Positions 16,364 to 24,961 of a stretch of 64,000 nucleotides of DNA are shown one piece after another (the first letter of the stretch is position 1; each line of letters opens with the position of its first letter). The notes beneath the pieces were generated by a model. That model saw only the letters and a program-made list of their open reading frames with translations. It was not told where the DNA came from and made no database searches. The translations under genes were made by a program, and so were the position numbers. Origin of the DNA: Clostridiales bacterium Firm_04 (GTDB lineage: Bacteria; Bacillota; Clostridia; Oscillospirales; Ruminococcaceae); contig LVAJ01000032.1 of assembly GCA_001603005.1 (NCBI GenBank), positions 1 through 64,000 of the forward strand, read 5' to 3'.

Positions 16364-18096
16364 TCGGCATGATTAAGCGAATCCTTGATGTATCGGGCAA
16401 TTACAAAGGCAGAATTTACGGCGCAATGGTTCTGTCACTGCTGAAAGGGATGCTGATGAAGGTGCCTGCGGTTGCAGTATTTCTGATTGTATCCGCTTTC
16501 ATTGACGGCGAACTGACAAAGACGGCAGGTATTTATGCGGCGATTGCACTTGTGGGCAGCGTGGCGGTTCAGGCGGTTTTTCAGAATATCGCGGACAGAC
16601 TGCAAAGTGCGGCAGGATATATGATATTTGCGGATATGCGCATGAAACTGGGTGCGCATCTCCGCCGGCTGCCGATGGGATTTTTTACCGAAGGCAATAT
16701 CGGGCGCATCAGTTCCGTGCTGTCAACGGATATGGTGTTCATCGAGGAAAACTGCATGATGGTGCTTGCAGATGTGATGAGCTATCTGTTCTCGCAAATC
16801 ATTATGATCGTGTTCATGTTTTTCTTTGACTGGCGGCTTGGTCTGGCATCCCTTGCTGTTACGGGCTGCATGATGCTGCTTGGCAGGGGGATGATCAAAA
16901 GCGACCTCTCCAACTCAAAGGAAAGACAGGATGCAGCCGAGATCCAGACAAAAGCGGTACTGGATTTCACAGAGGGCATCGGCATTATCAAGACCTATAA
17001 TCTGCTTGGTGAAAAATCAAAGGAACTGACAGACAGCTTTGCGCATAACTGCAAGGTCAATCTTGCATTTGAAGAAGAACACGCTCCCTGGGCGCGGGGC
17101 GTGAACATGATCTATGCTGCGGGAACTGTACTGGTACTGGCGATTTCGACATTTCTGTACGTGAAAGGCGCTATGCCGCTGAATTACTATATCGGTATGC
17201 TGCTGTTTCTCTTTGATCTGTTCGTGCCGATCAAGACCTTCTATGATCAGGAGGCAAGACTGACGGTGATGAGCGCCTGCATGGACAGAATTGAAGCGCT
17301 CTTTGCAGAAAAACAGCTTGATGACAGCGGCACACAATTGCTGACGGACACCAATGCACCGGAAATCGAATACCGGAATGTGACCTTTGCCTACGATCAA
17401 AAAGATGTCCTCAAAGATGTTTCATTCAAAGCGGATAAGGGCACGATGACAGCGCTTGTCGGGCCGTCCGGCGGCGGAAAATCGACAATTGCCAGCCTGC
17501 TGACGCGTTTCTGGGATATTCAGTCGGGTGAAATACTTTTGCGTGGTACGGATATCCGGAAGATACCGCTTGCGGCGCTCATGAGCAACATCAGCATGGT
17601 GTTCCAGCGTGTGTATCTGTTTCAGGATACTGTTTACAATAACATTGCACTCGGCAGGCCCGATGCGAGCCGGGAGGAAATTATCGAAGCAGCGAAAAAA
17701 GCGCGGTGCTATGATTTTATTATGGATCTTCCCGACGGCTTTGATACCGTCATCGGTGAGGGCGGTGCATCCCTTTCAGGCGGTCAGGCACAGCGCTTGT
17801 CAATCGCAAGGTGCATTCTCAAGGATTCGCCGATTGTGATCCTCGATGAAGCAACTGCAAGTGTAGATGCTGACAATGAGAGCTATATCCAGCAGGCGAT
17901 TTCCGAGCTTTGTAAGGGCAAGACACTGCTGGTCATTGCACACAGGCTCAATACCATTGCCGGTGCAGATCAGATCATGGTCATCCGTGACGGTCAGGTC
18001 GCTGAATCGGGCGATCATAACAGTCTGATGCAAAAGGACGGCATTTACCGTTCTATGGTGACAAAGCGTGCAGTTAGCACGGGCTGGAAAAACTAA
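16360..18096 (+). CDS. ABC exporter half-transporter, subunit 2
   Basis: A 578-residue fused permease-ATPase, partner of the preceding gene. The transmembrane part spans about residues 15-290. The ATPase domain has Walker A GPSGGGKST, Q-loop SMVFQRVYLF, signature LSGGQAQ and Walker B VILDEAT. Both ATP sites of the pair look competent. The terminator at 18117 ends the operon. Confidence 0.88.
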   Translation: MIGMIKRILDVSGNYKGRIYGAMVLSLLKGMLMKVPAVAVFLIVSAFIDGELTKTAGIYAAIALVGSVAVQAVFQNIADRLQSAAGYMIFADMRMKLGAHLRRLPMGFFTEGNIGRISSVLSTDMVFIEENCMMVLADVMSYLFSQIIMIVFMFFFDWRLGLASLAVTGCMMLLGRGMIKSDLSNSKERQDAAEIQTKAVLDFTEGIGIIKTYNLLGEKSKELTDSFAHNCKVNLAFEEEHAPWARGVNMIYAAGTVLVLAISTFLYVKGAMPLNYYIGMLLFLFDLFVPIKTFYDQEARLTVMSACMDRIEALFAEKQLDDSGTQLLTDTNAPEIEYRNVTFAYDQKDVLKDVSFKADKGTMTALVGPSGGGKSTIASLLTRFWDIQSGEILLRGTDIRKIPLAALMSNISMVFQRVYLFQDTVYNNIALGRPDASREEIIEAAKKARCYDFIMDLPDGFDTVIGEGGASLSGGQAQRLSIARCILKDSPIVILDEATASVDADNESYIQQAISELCKGKTLLVIAHRLNTIAGADQIMVIRDGQVAESGDHNSLMQKDGIYRSMVTKRAVSTGWKN

Positions 18097-18116
18097 AGGG
18101 GGAAAGGATTCCTCAC

Positions 18117-18156
18117 AAAAACAGAGCATTGTTGTATTTGATAATGCTCTGTTTTT
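18117..18156 (+). terminator. Terminator of the TetR-ABC operon
   Basis: AAAACAGAGCATT pairs with AATGCTCTGTTTT around a short loop, followed by TT. Confidence 0.85.
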
Positions 18157-18164
18157 TGATTATG

Positions 18165-18230
18165 TCATAACTGCATCTTCCGCGCAATCCCCTGTCATCG
18201 TACTGGATGCCGGATATGGCATCAACTGAA
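18165..18230 (+). pseudogene. cwlD 5' remnant R3 (last ~20 codons only)
   Basis: Reads ITASSAQSPVIVLDAGYG then IN and a stop. It is closest to R1 (same SAQSPV linker) but lacks the promoter, start and membrane anchor. It has lost the CAC codon (now TAT) and bases around the junction. The oldest-looking copy. Confidence 0.7.
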
Positions 18231-18249
18231 ACGAAATCGCAAAATAAAC

Positions 18250-18278
18250 GCAGCGCCCCGCGGGACGCTGCTGTTTTT
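18250..18278 (+). terminator. Module-start GC hairpin, copy 3
   Basis: GCAGCGCCCC / GGGACGCTGC with one mismatch, then TGTTTTTATGG. Confidence 0.7.
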
Positions 18279-18339
18279 ATGGTAGATTCGTTTGTTTTAA
18301 TATCGTGTTTCTACAAACAGCAAATGATAGTCTAATCTA

Positions 18340-18490
18340 TCAATTTGCAAAGGAACCGGATTCAGGCTCGTTTTTGAATTTCAAACCGTTCTTGAATGCT
18401 TCGTCGGCTCCTACGCTGACTTTATAGTATCCATGCGTATAAGGAACAAAATCGATATCGTCAGATACATATATTTCCACAAATCAGCAG
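18340..18490 (-). pseudogene. Gene tail of unknown family, shared by module starts
   Basis: The minus strand encodes about 46 residues (VEIYVSDDIDFVPYTHGYYK, then GADEAFKNGLKFKNEPESGS) before a stop. Shorter or shifted versions follow the hairpin in the modules at 9.64 and 13.74 kb, and a trace is seen near 22.2 kb. I do not recognise the parent protein. It joins the ArsR fragment upstream by a frame break near 18535. Confidence 0.45.
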
Positions 18491-18535
18491 GAAAACACTT
18501 ACAGTCTGATCGGATATAAGGAATTGCTTCGAGAA

Positions 18536-18644
18536 GATTGCAAGCGCATTTCTCGCCGTTTTGCAGAAGCCTGAATATCTGCACACGGTTCTCATCACAC
18601 AGAGCCATGAACATTACGGTGATCTGCTTGTTCGTCAGTTCCAT
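18536..18644 (-). pseudogene. ArsR-family regulator, N-terminal fragment
   Basis: The first 36 codons encode an ArsR-type start (VMFMALCDENRVQIFRLLQN and a CACNLLEA segment with two cysteines). The sequence then runs into the unrelated tail described at 18340, so the recognition helix is missing. It keeps a GAGGTGA ribosome site and a good promoter. Confidence 0.7.
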
Positions 18645-18668
18645 TCGCTCACCTCATATCGAAATTTT

Positions 18669-18697
18669 TCTATATCATACAAATAGGAACTTGTCAA
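18669..18697 (-). promoter_or_regulatory. Promoter of the ArsR fragment
   Basis: Minus strand: TTGACA, 17-base spacer, TATAGA. Confidence 0.7.
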
Positions 18698-18780
18698 TAT
18701 GTACTCAAAAATTTTCTTGTTCTTTCAGAAAATCTAAAGCCCCCATTATAGAGAGCTTTCCATACTGATATGAAATAAAC

Positions 18781-19539
18781 TTATTCGTTCAATAGATCAT
18801 AGATACCGTCCTCCGAGAGAACACCGCGTTTCAGGTCTTTTGGGAGCAGTCCGGCTTCATCAGCGGCGAAGTCACGCTTCCAAGCATCGCTGCTGTAATA
18901 GGCAGATAGCTCACTGAGGAGTTTTTCTCGTTCAGGTGAGTCGCTGTCCATAGACTGAACCATGTCCATTATATTCTCAAAGTAAGTGATACGCCTGATC
19001 TGAGCCTGTATGGATTCCGGTGTGGATGGCAGTATTTTTTCAAAGCGGAACATATCAAATAATTCGCCGTCTTTATCATCCGGCGCACAATGATGCTCGT
19101 TGAAATACTCTACAATATGGAATCCGCAGCGGTTGACATAGAAGTGTATATTACGCTTTTCAAAATAAGGCGTAACGGTTTCCCAGACCGTGACCTCCGG
19201 ATGCATTGTTTCGATTTCACACCACGCTGCATATCCGATACCTTTGCTGTGAACGTCAGGTGATACGAACAGCAGTTCCAGCTCGCCGTGATCGTATTCT
19301 GTTTTGATCACAACACCGCCGACAGGTTTATTGTCCTGCATGATCCTGAAAGCTGTACCCTCGTCGATCGAACGGGAAATCGTATCATGGGAGATGATCT
19401 CGCCGTCTTCTTCAAAATGATCGTCCCGCTGACCGAATTCTTCCAATGCACCGTAATTGAATGCTTCCTGATTGTCCCTTATAAACTGCTCTCTGTCAGA
19501 CGTTTCAAGCGGAACAAGCTGTATTTCTGTCATATTCAT
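18781..19539 (-). CDS. GNAT acetyltransferase fused to DUF4298
   Basis: A 252-residue protein. A GNAT domain occupies about residues 1-160, with the acetyl-CoA-binding strand and turn LELLFVSPDVHSKGIGYAAW. A DUF4298 domain follows (about 180-250), recognised by SAYYSSDAWKRDFAADEAG and LPKDLKRGVLSEDGIYDLL. DUF4298 usually occurs alone, so this is a fusion; the substrate is unknown. It lies 9 bases after the second ChrA gene, in the same minus-strand operon. Confidence 0.82.
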   Translation of the reverse strand: MNMTEIQLVPLETSDREQFIRDNQEAFNYGALEEFGQRDDHFEEDGEIISHDTISRSIDEGTAFRIMQDNKPVGGVVIKTEYDHGELELLFVSPDVHSKGIGYAAWCEIETMHPEVTVWETVTPYFEKRNIHFYVNRCGFHIVEYFNEHHCAPDDKDGELFDMFRFEKILPSTPESIQAQIRRITYFENIMDMVQSMDSDSPEREKLLSELSAYYSSDAWKRDFAADEAGLLPKDLKRGVLSEDGIYDLLNE

Positions 19540-19548
19540 TCTCCTTTT

Positions 19549-20115
19549 TTACAATCCGAATCCATATCCTGCCACTATGCCGATAACAGCAGAAATTCCT
19601 ATGATCGCTATTGGGTGCAGTTTCTTGAAAGCAAGCACTGCTCCAATAACGAATATTGCAAGTGATAACCAAAAACCAGCACCTGAAAAAACAGTGGTCT
19701 GTAAACCGTTTGGAAAGAAAACCGTCATTCCCACAGACAGGAATGCTGCACCGATAAGCCCTATCACAGCAGGACGCAGACCGTACATCACACCGTCAAC
19801 AGCACGGCTCTTGCGGAACTTTTCATAAAACTTCGCTACGATCAGGATAATCACAAAGGACGGCAGAACTACTCCGAGTGTTGCACAAACAGCACCAAGC
19901 ACTCCGCCGGTGCGGATGCCGACGAATGTAGCCATATTGATCGCCAGCGGCCCCGGTGTGCTTTCACTGACTGCAATGAAATCCACGACCTCCGCCTGCG
20001 TAAGCCATCCGTGACGCTCGACTTCGCTCTGTATCAGAGGAAGCATTGCATATCCGCCGCCGAACGTAAACGCACCGATCTTCAGGAAGGTCAGAAACAG
20101 CTCAATCCATATCAT
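19549..20115 (-). CDS. Chromate transporter half (CHR family)
   Basis: A 188-residue half-size CHR protein. The CHR signature GAFTFGGGYAMLPLIQSEV is near residue 15 and SESTPGPLAINMATFVG near residue 50. Five to six hydrophobic segments follow. It overlaps the preceding CHR gene by 14 bases. Two half proteins of this kind together correspond to one full ChrA. They may export chromate or another anion. Confidence 0.88.
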   Translation of the reverse strand: MIWIELFLTFLKIGAFTFGGGYAMLPLIQSEVERHGWLTQAEVVDFIAVSESTPGPLAINMATFVGIRTGGVLGAVCATLGVVLPSFVIILIVAKFYEKFRKSRAVDGVMYGLRPAVIGLIGAAFLSVGMTVFFPNGLQTTVFSGAGFWLSLAIFVIGAVLAFKKLHPIAIIGISAVIGIVAGYGFGL

Positions 20116-20659
20116 CGCTCTGCTCCTTTCTGAATATCAGCGACCATATAAGTCCGAATATCGCACAGCCGATGATCACGAACACTGTATCTATTTTCAG
20201 GAAAGCTGTCAGCACCAATGCCGCTGCCATGATAACATAGGAAACAGCGTGTTTTTTCGTCGCCATGAACATGGTATATACCGCTTTGAGTATCAGGGCA
20301 AGAACACCTGCACGAATCCCCATAAAGGCGTACTGCACAGCTTTTGACTCCTGAAATGCTTTCAGAACAAAAGAGATCACGGATATTATCAGAAACGACG
20401 GCAGGACAACGCCGAGCGTTGCACAGACAGCACCGAGTGTCCCGGCGGTACGGCTGCCGACAAAGGTAGCAGCATTGATCGCAACCGGACCCGGTGTTGA
20501 TTCTGCTATCGCAACAACTTCAAGTATATCATCCTCATTCAGCCAATGCTTATTATCACAGACCTCGCGCTGTATGAGCGGTATCATCGCATAACCGCCG
20601 CCGAAGGTAAAAGCTCCGATCTTCATGAAGGTCAGGAACAATTCAAGATTCTTATTCAC
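20102..20659 (-). CDS. Chromate transporter half (CHR family)
   Basis: A 185-residue half-size CHR protein with GAFTFGGGYAMIPLIQREV and ESTPGPVAINAATFVG. It is first of the operon CHR, CHR, GNAT-DUF4298 and divergent from the DUF134-NifX gene. The region between them holds the repeated GACATAAGTC sites, which may control both directions. Confidence 0.88.
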   Translation of the reverse strand: MNKNLELFLTFMKIGAFTFGGGYAMIPLIQREVCDNKHWLNEDDILEVVAIAESTPGPVAINAATFVGSRTAGTLGAVCATLGVVLPSFLIISVISFVLKAFQESKAVQYAFMGIRAGVLALILKAVYTMFMATKKHAVSYVIMAAALVLTAFLKIDTVFVIIGCAIFGLIWSLIFRKEQSDDMD

Positions 20660-20732
20660 AATATCACTCCCACAGAAAAATTATACCAAATGAAGCAATA
20701 TTCGTCAATATCTGAATATGCCAAGAATATAC

Positions 20733-20772
20733 TTGACATAAGTCGAGAAATATGTTATAATCGACATAAGTC
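20733..20772 (+). promoter_or_regulatory. Promoter and repeated operator of the DUF134-NifX gene
   Basis: TTGACA (20733), 17-base spacer, TATAAT (20756). The decamer GACATAAGTC occurs at 20735-20744, overlapping the -35, and again at 20763-20772, near the transcription start. This is the classic placement for a repressor. Confidence 0.75.
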
Positions 20773-20789
20773 AGAAAGGAGATGCTATT

Positions 20790-21503
20790 ATGCCAAGACC
20801 ACAAAAATCACGCCGTATCTGTTGTTACCCCGATTACTGGAGCTTTGCGCCCGATCAGGATACAGCAAACGATACGGTCGTTATGTCGCTTGACGAGTTT
20901 GAAACGATACGTCTGATAGATTATCAGTCAAAGACACAGGAACAATGTGCTCAGGAGATGAACGTGGCAAGAACGACCATCACGGCGATCTATGACACGG
21001 CAAGAAAAAAGCTTGCACAGGCTCTGGTCGAAGGCAGACGCATCGTCATTTCAGGCGGAAATTATACTCTTGATAACACGATCTCGGAGGAGATCGCACG
21101 GAAAGGAAGCAGTATTATGAGAATCGCAGTAACCTATGAAAACGGTCAGATCTTTCAGCATTTCGGCAGAACAGAGCAGTTCAAGCTCTATGACGTTGCT
21201 GACGGCAAGATCATCAACGAGCAGGTAGTTGGAACAATGGGCGCAGGACATGGTGCGCTTGCGGGATTCCTGAAAAATGCTCAGGCTGACGTTCTGATCT
21301 GCGGAGGTATCGGCGGAGGAGCACAGATGGCTATGCAGGAGGCAGGCATCACACTCTACGGTGGAAATACGGGCAGCGCTGATGAAGCTGTAAAGGCTTT
21401 CCTTGCACAGACACTTGTTCAGAATGAGAATCCGACTTGCGATCATCACCATGAACATGGCGAAGGTCATTCTTGCGGAGATCACGGCTGCGGTAAACAC
21501 TGA
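20790..21503 (+). CDS. DUF134 HTH protein fused to a NifX/NifB-type cofactor domain
   Basis: A 237-residue protein. The N-terminal DUF134 domain (about 1-100) begins MPRPQKSRRICCYPDYWSF and contains a sigma-like HTH (TQEQCAQEMNVARTTITAIY). A dinitrogenase iron-molybdenum cofactor domain (about 108-215) has MRIAVTYENGQIFQHFGRTEQF and the glycine-rich ICGGIGGGAQMAM. The tail is rich in His and Cys (DHHHEHGEGHSCGDHGCGKH) and probably binds metal. It may sense metal or Fe-S state and act on the repeated operator. DUF134-NifX fusions are known in Firmicutes. Confidence 0.85.
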   Translation: MPRPQKSRRICCYPDYWSFAPDQDTANDTVVMSLDEFETIRLIDYQSKTQEQCAQEMNVARTTITAIYDTARKKLAQALVEGRRIVISGGNYTLDNTISEEIARKGSSIMRIAVTYENGQIFQHFGRTEQFKLYDVADGKIINEQVVGTMGAGHGALAGFLKNAQADVLICGGIGGGAQMAMQEAGITLYGGNTGSADEAVKAFLAQTLVQNENPTCDHHHEHGEGHSCGDHGCGKH

Positions 21504-21699
21504 TGAAGATCATAACATTAGTTGAGAACACCGTAGAAAACGAGAAATGCATTGCGGAGCACGGCTTTTCAATCTATATTGAGACTGAAAAGCATTAACT
21601 CCTGCTCGACACGGGGCAGACGGATGCAGTTGTAAAGAATGCGGAAGTGCTGAACATTGACCTGTCTGCTGTTGACACAGTTATCCTAAGTCACGGTCA
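21503..21699 (+). pseudogene. Metallo-beta-lactamase-fold protein, stop-interrupted and truncated
   Basis: Overlaps the previous stop (TGATG). It reads MKIITLVENTVENEKCIAEH, then an in-frame TAA where a lysine codon would be expected, then LLLDTGQTDAVVKNAEVLNI and DTVILSHGHS. It ends at the start of the HxHxDH metal motif, where the sequence switches to a copy of the MATE gene tail. Both a nonsense change and a module junction inactivate it. Confidence 0.75.
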
Positions 21700-21897
21700 T
21701 TCCGTATACCGTCCAATATCGTAAAAACTGATCTGGCGGCAGAGATGTAGTTGAACATTGGCAATGCAGCGCATAATTCACCGCCTTTGCATTTATTATC
21801 CGGAACAGTTGCTTGATATTCCCCGGTTTCTAAAACAGTCATATTTCTCTTTTCCCGAACATACACCTTTACTAAAACCACTTCAGAGGTGATATAT
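21700..21897 (+). repeat. Module boundary R4: MATE gene tail plus cwlD upstream region
   Basis: Repeats 9154-9360 nearly base for base: the last 16 MATE codons and stop, then the shared upstream region and cwlD ribosome site. The join to the previous gene is within CCGTATACCGT. Confidence 0.8.
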
Positions 21898-22083
21898 ATG
21901 AAACCGGAAATCAGAAAGATTGTGACGCGCAGCGCATTATTTTTCGGGATTCTTGCGGTCAGTGTCTGCGGGATGCAGCTCGCGGTGATCAGGAGCGGAC
22001 GGAAGCTGCCGGAAGCGGTTTCCGTATCCGCAAACCGGACGCCGGTCATTGTACTGGATGCGGGACACGGGGAATCAACTTAA
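21898..22083 (+). pseudogene. cwlD 5' remnant R4 (61 codons)
   Basis: The same 61-residue frame ending GHGEST, with the linker type of the complete gene (VIRSGRKLPEAVSV). Its upstream region is of the R1 kind, so it is a hybrid of the two forms. Confidence 0.82.
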
Positions 22084-22102
22084 ACATAGTTGTAAAACAA
22101 AC

Positions 22103-22131
22103 GCAGCGCCCCGCGGGGCGCTGCTGTTTTT
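22103..22131 (+). terminator. Module-start GC hairpin, copy 4
   Basis: A perfect 22-base palindrome with arms GCAGCGCCCCG and CGGGGCGCTGC, followed by TGTTTTTATCG. Confidence 0.85.
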
Positions 22132-22506
22132 ATCGTAGATTCGTTTGTTTTAATATCATCCTTCTTCTCAAAAAAATGATAGTCATATATATCAATCTGC
22201 AAAGGCACCAGATATATACTCATTTTCGGGTGGTTCGTACAGCCAACTTCATAGCATTCAACGAAAGTTTTGAAAAGGATTGTTATTCTGTTCATAGGTC
22301 GATGCTATAACGGATGATTACTTTGCAATATTGGACAAGGTCTCGCAACCGTGCTATAATGAATACAGCCAGGCAGCTTTGAAAATGAGCATTGGGAAAG
22401 AAGGGATTTTTGATGAGAACAGGCACCTTTCAAAAGAACTGGCGATGTATCAGGCAGCCAGGAAACCGCTTCTGAAACAACGAACTGCTCTGGAGGGATC
22501 AATACG
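22132..22506. other. Leader region of the GNAT gene
   Basis: Holds the shared post-hairpin sequence, a trace of the minus-strand tail (22185-22230), a promoter TGGACA-17-TATAAT (22332-22360) and a 20-codon open frame starting at 22413 after GAAGGG (MRTGTFQKNW...). The latter ends at 22475, before the GNAT coding region, and might be a leader peptide or chance. Confidence 0.45.
22332..22360 (+). promoter_or_regulatory. Promoter of the GNAT/NMT1-like operon
   Basis: TGGACA, 17-base spacer, TATAAT. Confidence 0.65.
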
Positions 22507-23064
22507 ATTACAATCAGAAACGCAGAAATTGCGGATGCCGCACGTATTCTTGAAATTTATGCATATTATGTAGAGAATACGGCAATCACATTTGAATATG
22601 AGGTTCCGACACTTGCGGAATTTCAGGATCGAATGTGCAGCACAATGCAGAAATATCCGTACATCGTCATCGAAAAGGATGGCGTGATCGCAGGGTATGC
22701 ATATGCGGGCGCATTAAAGAACCGGGCAGCATATAACTGGTCATGTGAAATGACAGTATATCTGGATCACAATGTTCAGAAATGCGGGCTTGGACGAATG
22801 ATATATGAGGAAATGGAAAGGCGGCTTGGCAGAATGGGAATCCTGAATCTCTATGCGTGCATCGGATATCCCGAAACAGAGGATGAATACCTAACCAACA
22901 ACAGTACGGAATTTCATGCGCATCTCGGTTATAAACGAGTCGGCGAATTCCGGAACAGCGGTTACAAATTCGGACGCTGGTATCACATGGTATGGATGGA
23001 AAAAATCATCGGTGCGCACAGGGAAAATCAGCCGGATGTAATATTTGCCGGCAACAATATCTGA
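22507..23064 (+). CDS. GNAT acetyltransferase without a standard start codon
   Basis: From 22507 the frame reads ITIRNAEIADAARILEIY, the usual start of a phosphinothricin/PAT-type GNAT. It continues to QKCGLGRMIYEEMERR (acetyl-CoA site) and NNSTEFHAHLGYKRVGEF. No ATG, GTG or TTG is in frame before residue ~43. A GGAGGG ribosome site lies nine bases before an ATT at 22507. The sequence CAATACG could be CAATGACG with one G lost. So either ATT is used or the start is broken. Substrate unknown. Confidence 0.7.
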   Translation: MTIRNAEIADAARILEIYAYYVENTAITFEYEVPTLAEFQDRMCSTMQKYPYIVIEKDGVIAGYAYAGALKNRAAYNWSCEMTVYLDHNVQKCGLGRMIYEEMERRLGRMGILNLYACIGYPETEDEYLTNNSTEFHAHLGYKRVGEFRNSGYKFGRWYHMVWMEKIIGAHRENQPDVIFAGNNI

Positions 23065-23096
23065 GTTATATTTGCAAAACAAGGAGAGATGTATTT

Positions 23097-24032
23097 ATGA
23101 GATACAAGTTTACTTCAGTCATCATTGCACAGGAGGAAGGCTTCTATCAGGAAGAGGGGCTGGACGTCACGCTGACACAGTTTGACAATAATCCCGCCGA
23201 GTTGGCTGCGCTGGAATCGGGCAAAATTGATGTTGCGCCAATCAATGCAACAAATCTGATCTCGTTCCTTGGAAGCGGACATCAGATCACATCCATCGGC
23301 GGTGTCATGAGTGACGGGCACGCACTGGTTGTGGCACCGGAAGTAGTAGAGGGCGTTGATCCGGAGGATTATAGTCTGGAACTGCTGAAAGGAAAAACGA
23401 TCATTTTGCAGGCGGGCAGTACCTATGATATCGAGTTCCGCAAGGCGCTCACAGATGCGGGATTTGATCTGGAAAAGGACATCACGATCCTGAGCGCAGA
23501 CAGCGGAACGAGTGCTTATAACTCACTGAAAAACAAGGAGATTGACGGTGCAGCAGTCTATGCACCGTTCCGTCAGAAAGCCATTGATGAAGGTTTTGTT
23601 CCGCTGCTCTACTGCGATGAAATCGAGTATTTTGACCATCCGATCTGCTGCCGGGATGTGGGACTTACGGAGAACATCGAGCAGAATCCAGAAAAGTTCA
23701 AGGCATTTACAAAAGCCATGATCAGAGCCGGTGAATTTCTGGAAAATAACCATGCAGGTGCCGTAAAGGATGCCAAGAAGTATCTGGATATGGACGAAGA
23801 ACTCCTTGAAGGCGAGATCTACAACCATTCCGTAAACAATCCCGATCCGGACAGAAAGAAAACGGAAACATTCTACCACGCAATGGACGAGCTTGGATAT
23901 ATAACCAATCCGGTCAATATCACAGATTACATCAACAGCACGATCTACGAAGAAGCATTGCAGGAGCTGCTTGATGAATCACCGGACAATGCGTATTATC
24001 AATATCTCAAAACTTATCATGAAAATGCCTGA
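23097..24032 (+). CDS. NMT1/SsuA-like substrate-binding fold protein without signal peptide
   Basis: A 311-residue protein of the NMT1/SsuA-type binding fold: IIAQEEGFYQEEGLDVTL at the very start, then AALESGKIDVAPINATN and GKTIILQAGSTYDIEF. It has no signal peptide or lipobox, and the first strand is short, so it is cytosolic as read. NMT1 relatives include the eukaryotic pyrimidine synthase THI5/NMT1, which is also cytosolic. A Cys pair in HPICCRDVG is noted, but the THI5 active-site pattern is not established. The start follows AAGGAGAGATGTATTT. Confidence 0.7.
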   Translation: MRYKFTSVIIAQEEGFYQEEGLDVTLTQFDNNPAELAALESGKIDVAPINATNLISFLGSGHQITSIGGVMSDGHALVVAPEVVEGVDPEDYSLELLKGKTIILQAGSTYDIEFRKALTDAGFDLEKDITILSADSGTSAYNSLKNKEIDGAAVYAPFRQKAIDEGFVPLLYCDEIEYFDHPICCRDVGLTENIEQNPEKFKAFTKAMIRAGEFLENNHAGAVKDAKKYLDMDEELLEGEIYNHSVNNPDPDRKKTETFYHAMDELGYITNPVNITDYINSTIYEEALQELLDESPDNAYYQYLKTYHENA

Positions 24033-24052
24033 TCGGACGCGGAGAATGTGAA

Positions 24053-24961
24053 ATGGATGCACTAGAAAGATCCGCTTTCAAGCAAAGGATCAAGCGTGAA
24101 GCGAAAAAGCTCGGTATCAATCTGATCGGCTTTGCAAATGCAGAGCGCTGGGAGGAATTTGCCGAGATCAGCAGTGACTATTATCCGCAGACGATCTGGC
24201 CGTGGTGCAAAACTGTGATCGTACTTGCGGTACAGATTTTCCCCTCCATGATCGAGACAACGCCGTCTGTGGTATATTCAGAGCTGTATAATACCACAAA
24301 TCGTATGCTGGATGAATCGGCAACCGTCTTGCAAATTTCATGTACCGGAACGGGTACAGGGCGCATTTCTTTCCGCGTGACTGCTATGGAGATATTTCTG
24401 TTCTTGTTCACAAACCGGAAGCAGCGTTTTCCCATGTGATTGCAGGAAAATACGCAGGTTTGGGAACGATTGGCCTGAATCATACGCTGATCACCAAGGA
24501 ATACGGTCCCAGAATCCGGCTTGTTTCTGTGATTACGGATGCGGAGATCGTACCTGATCCGTTACCGAAAAAGGAATACTGTATCAAATGCGGACTTTGC
24601 ATGAAAAAGTGCCCGATGCAGGCATTCAGCCCGAATGAGGGCGGTGCAGTCGCATGCATGGACAAACATAAATGTGCGTTGTATCATCAGAAACTGAAAA
24701 ATGAATTCCGCTATCCCTGCGGTGTCTGCACGGCGGTCTGTCCGGTCGGTGAGGACAAGAAGATCTACGGAAAATCCTCGGTTTCAGAAGATGGCATTGC
24801 ACATTGTCAGGCTTTTGGTTCTAAAAATGCAGTCAGTAATATGGTTTGAACCTCGGCATACTGCGCAGTATGATACACGATATATAGGCTTGGATCGCAA
24901 TAAACGGGCTCTGATCGTGAGGAGATTGCAGGAGATCACGGAGCGTGAAGTACAGGAATGA
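24053..24961 (+). pseudogene. 4Fe-4S protein of the epoxyqueuosine-reductase type, frameshifted
   Basis: Three consecutive frames make one protein. Frame 1 (24053 to about 24330) gives LGINLIGFANAERWEEF and LDESATVL. Frame 2 (from about 24331) gives ANFMYRNGYRAHFFPRDCYG, KYAGLGTIGLNHTLI, and two Fe-S clusters: CIKCGLCMKKCP and PCGVCTAVCP. A possible third frame runs from about 24840 to the stop at 24961, which overlaps the next start (ATGA). One missing G at 24330 explains the first shift. The gene is either decaying or affected by sequencing errors. This family includes QueG relatives and uncharacterised reductases. Confidence 0.7.
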
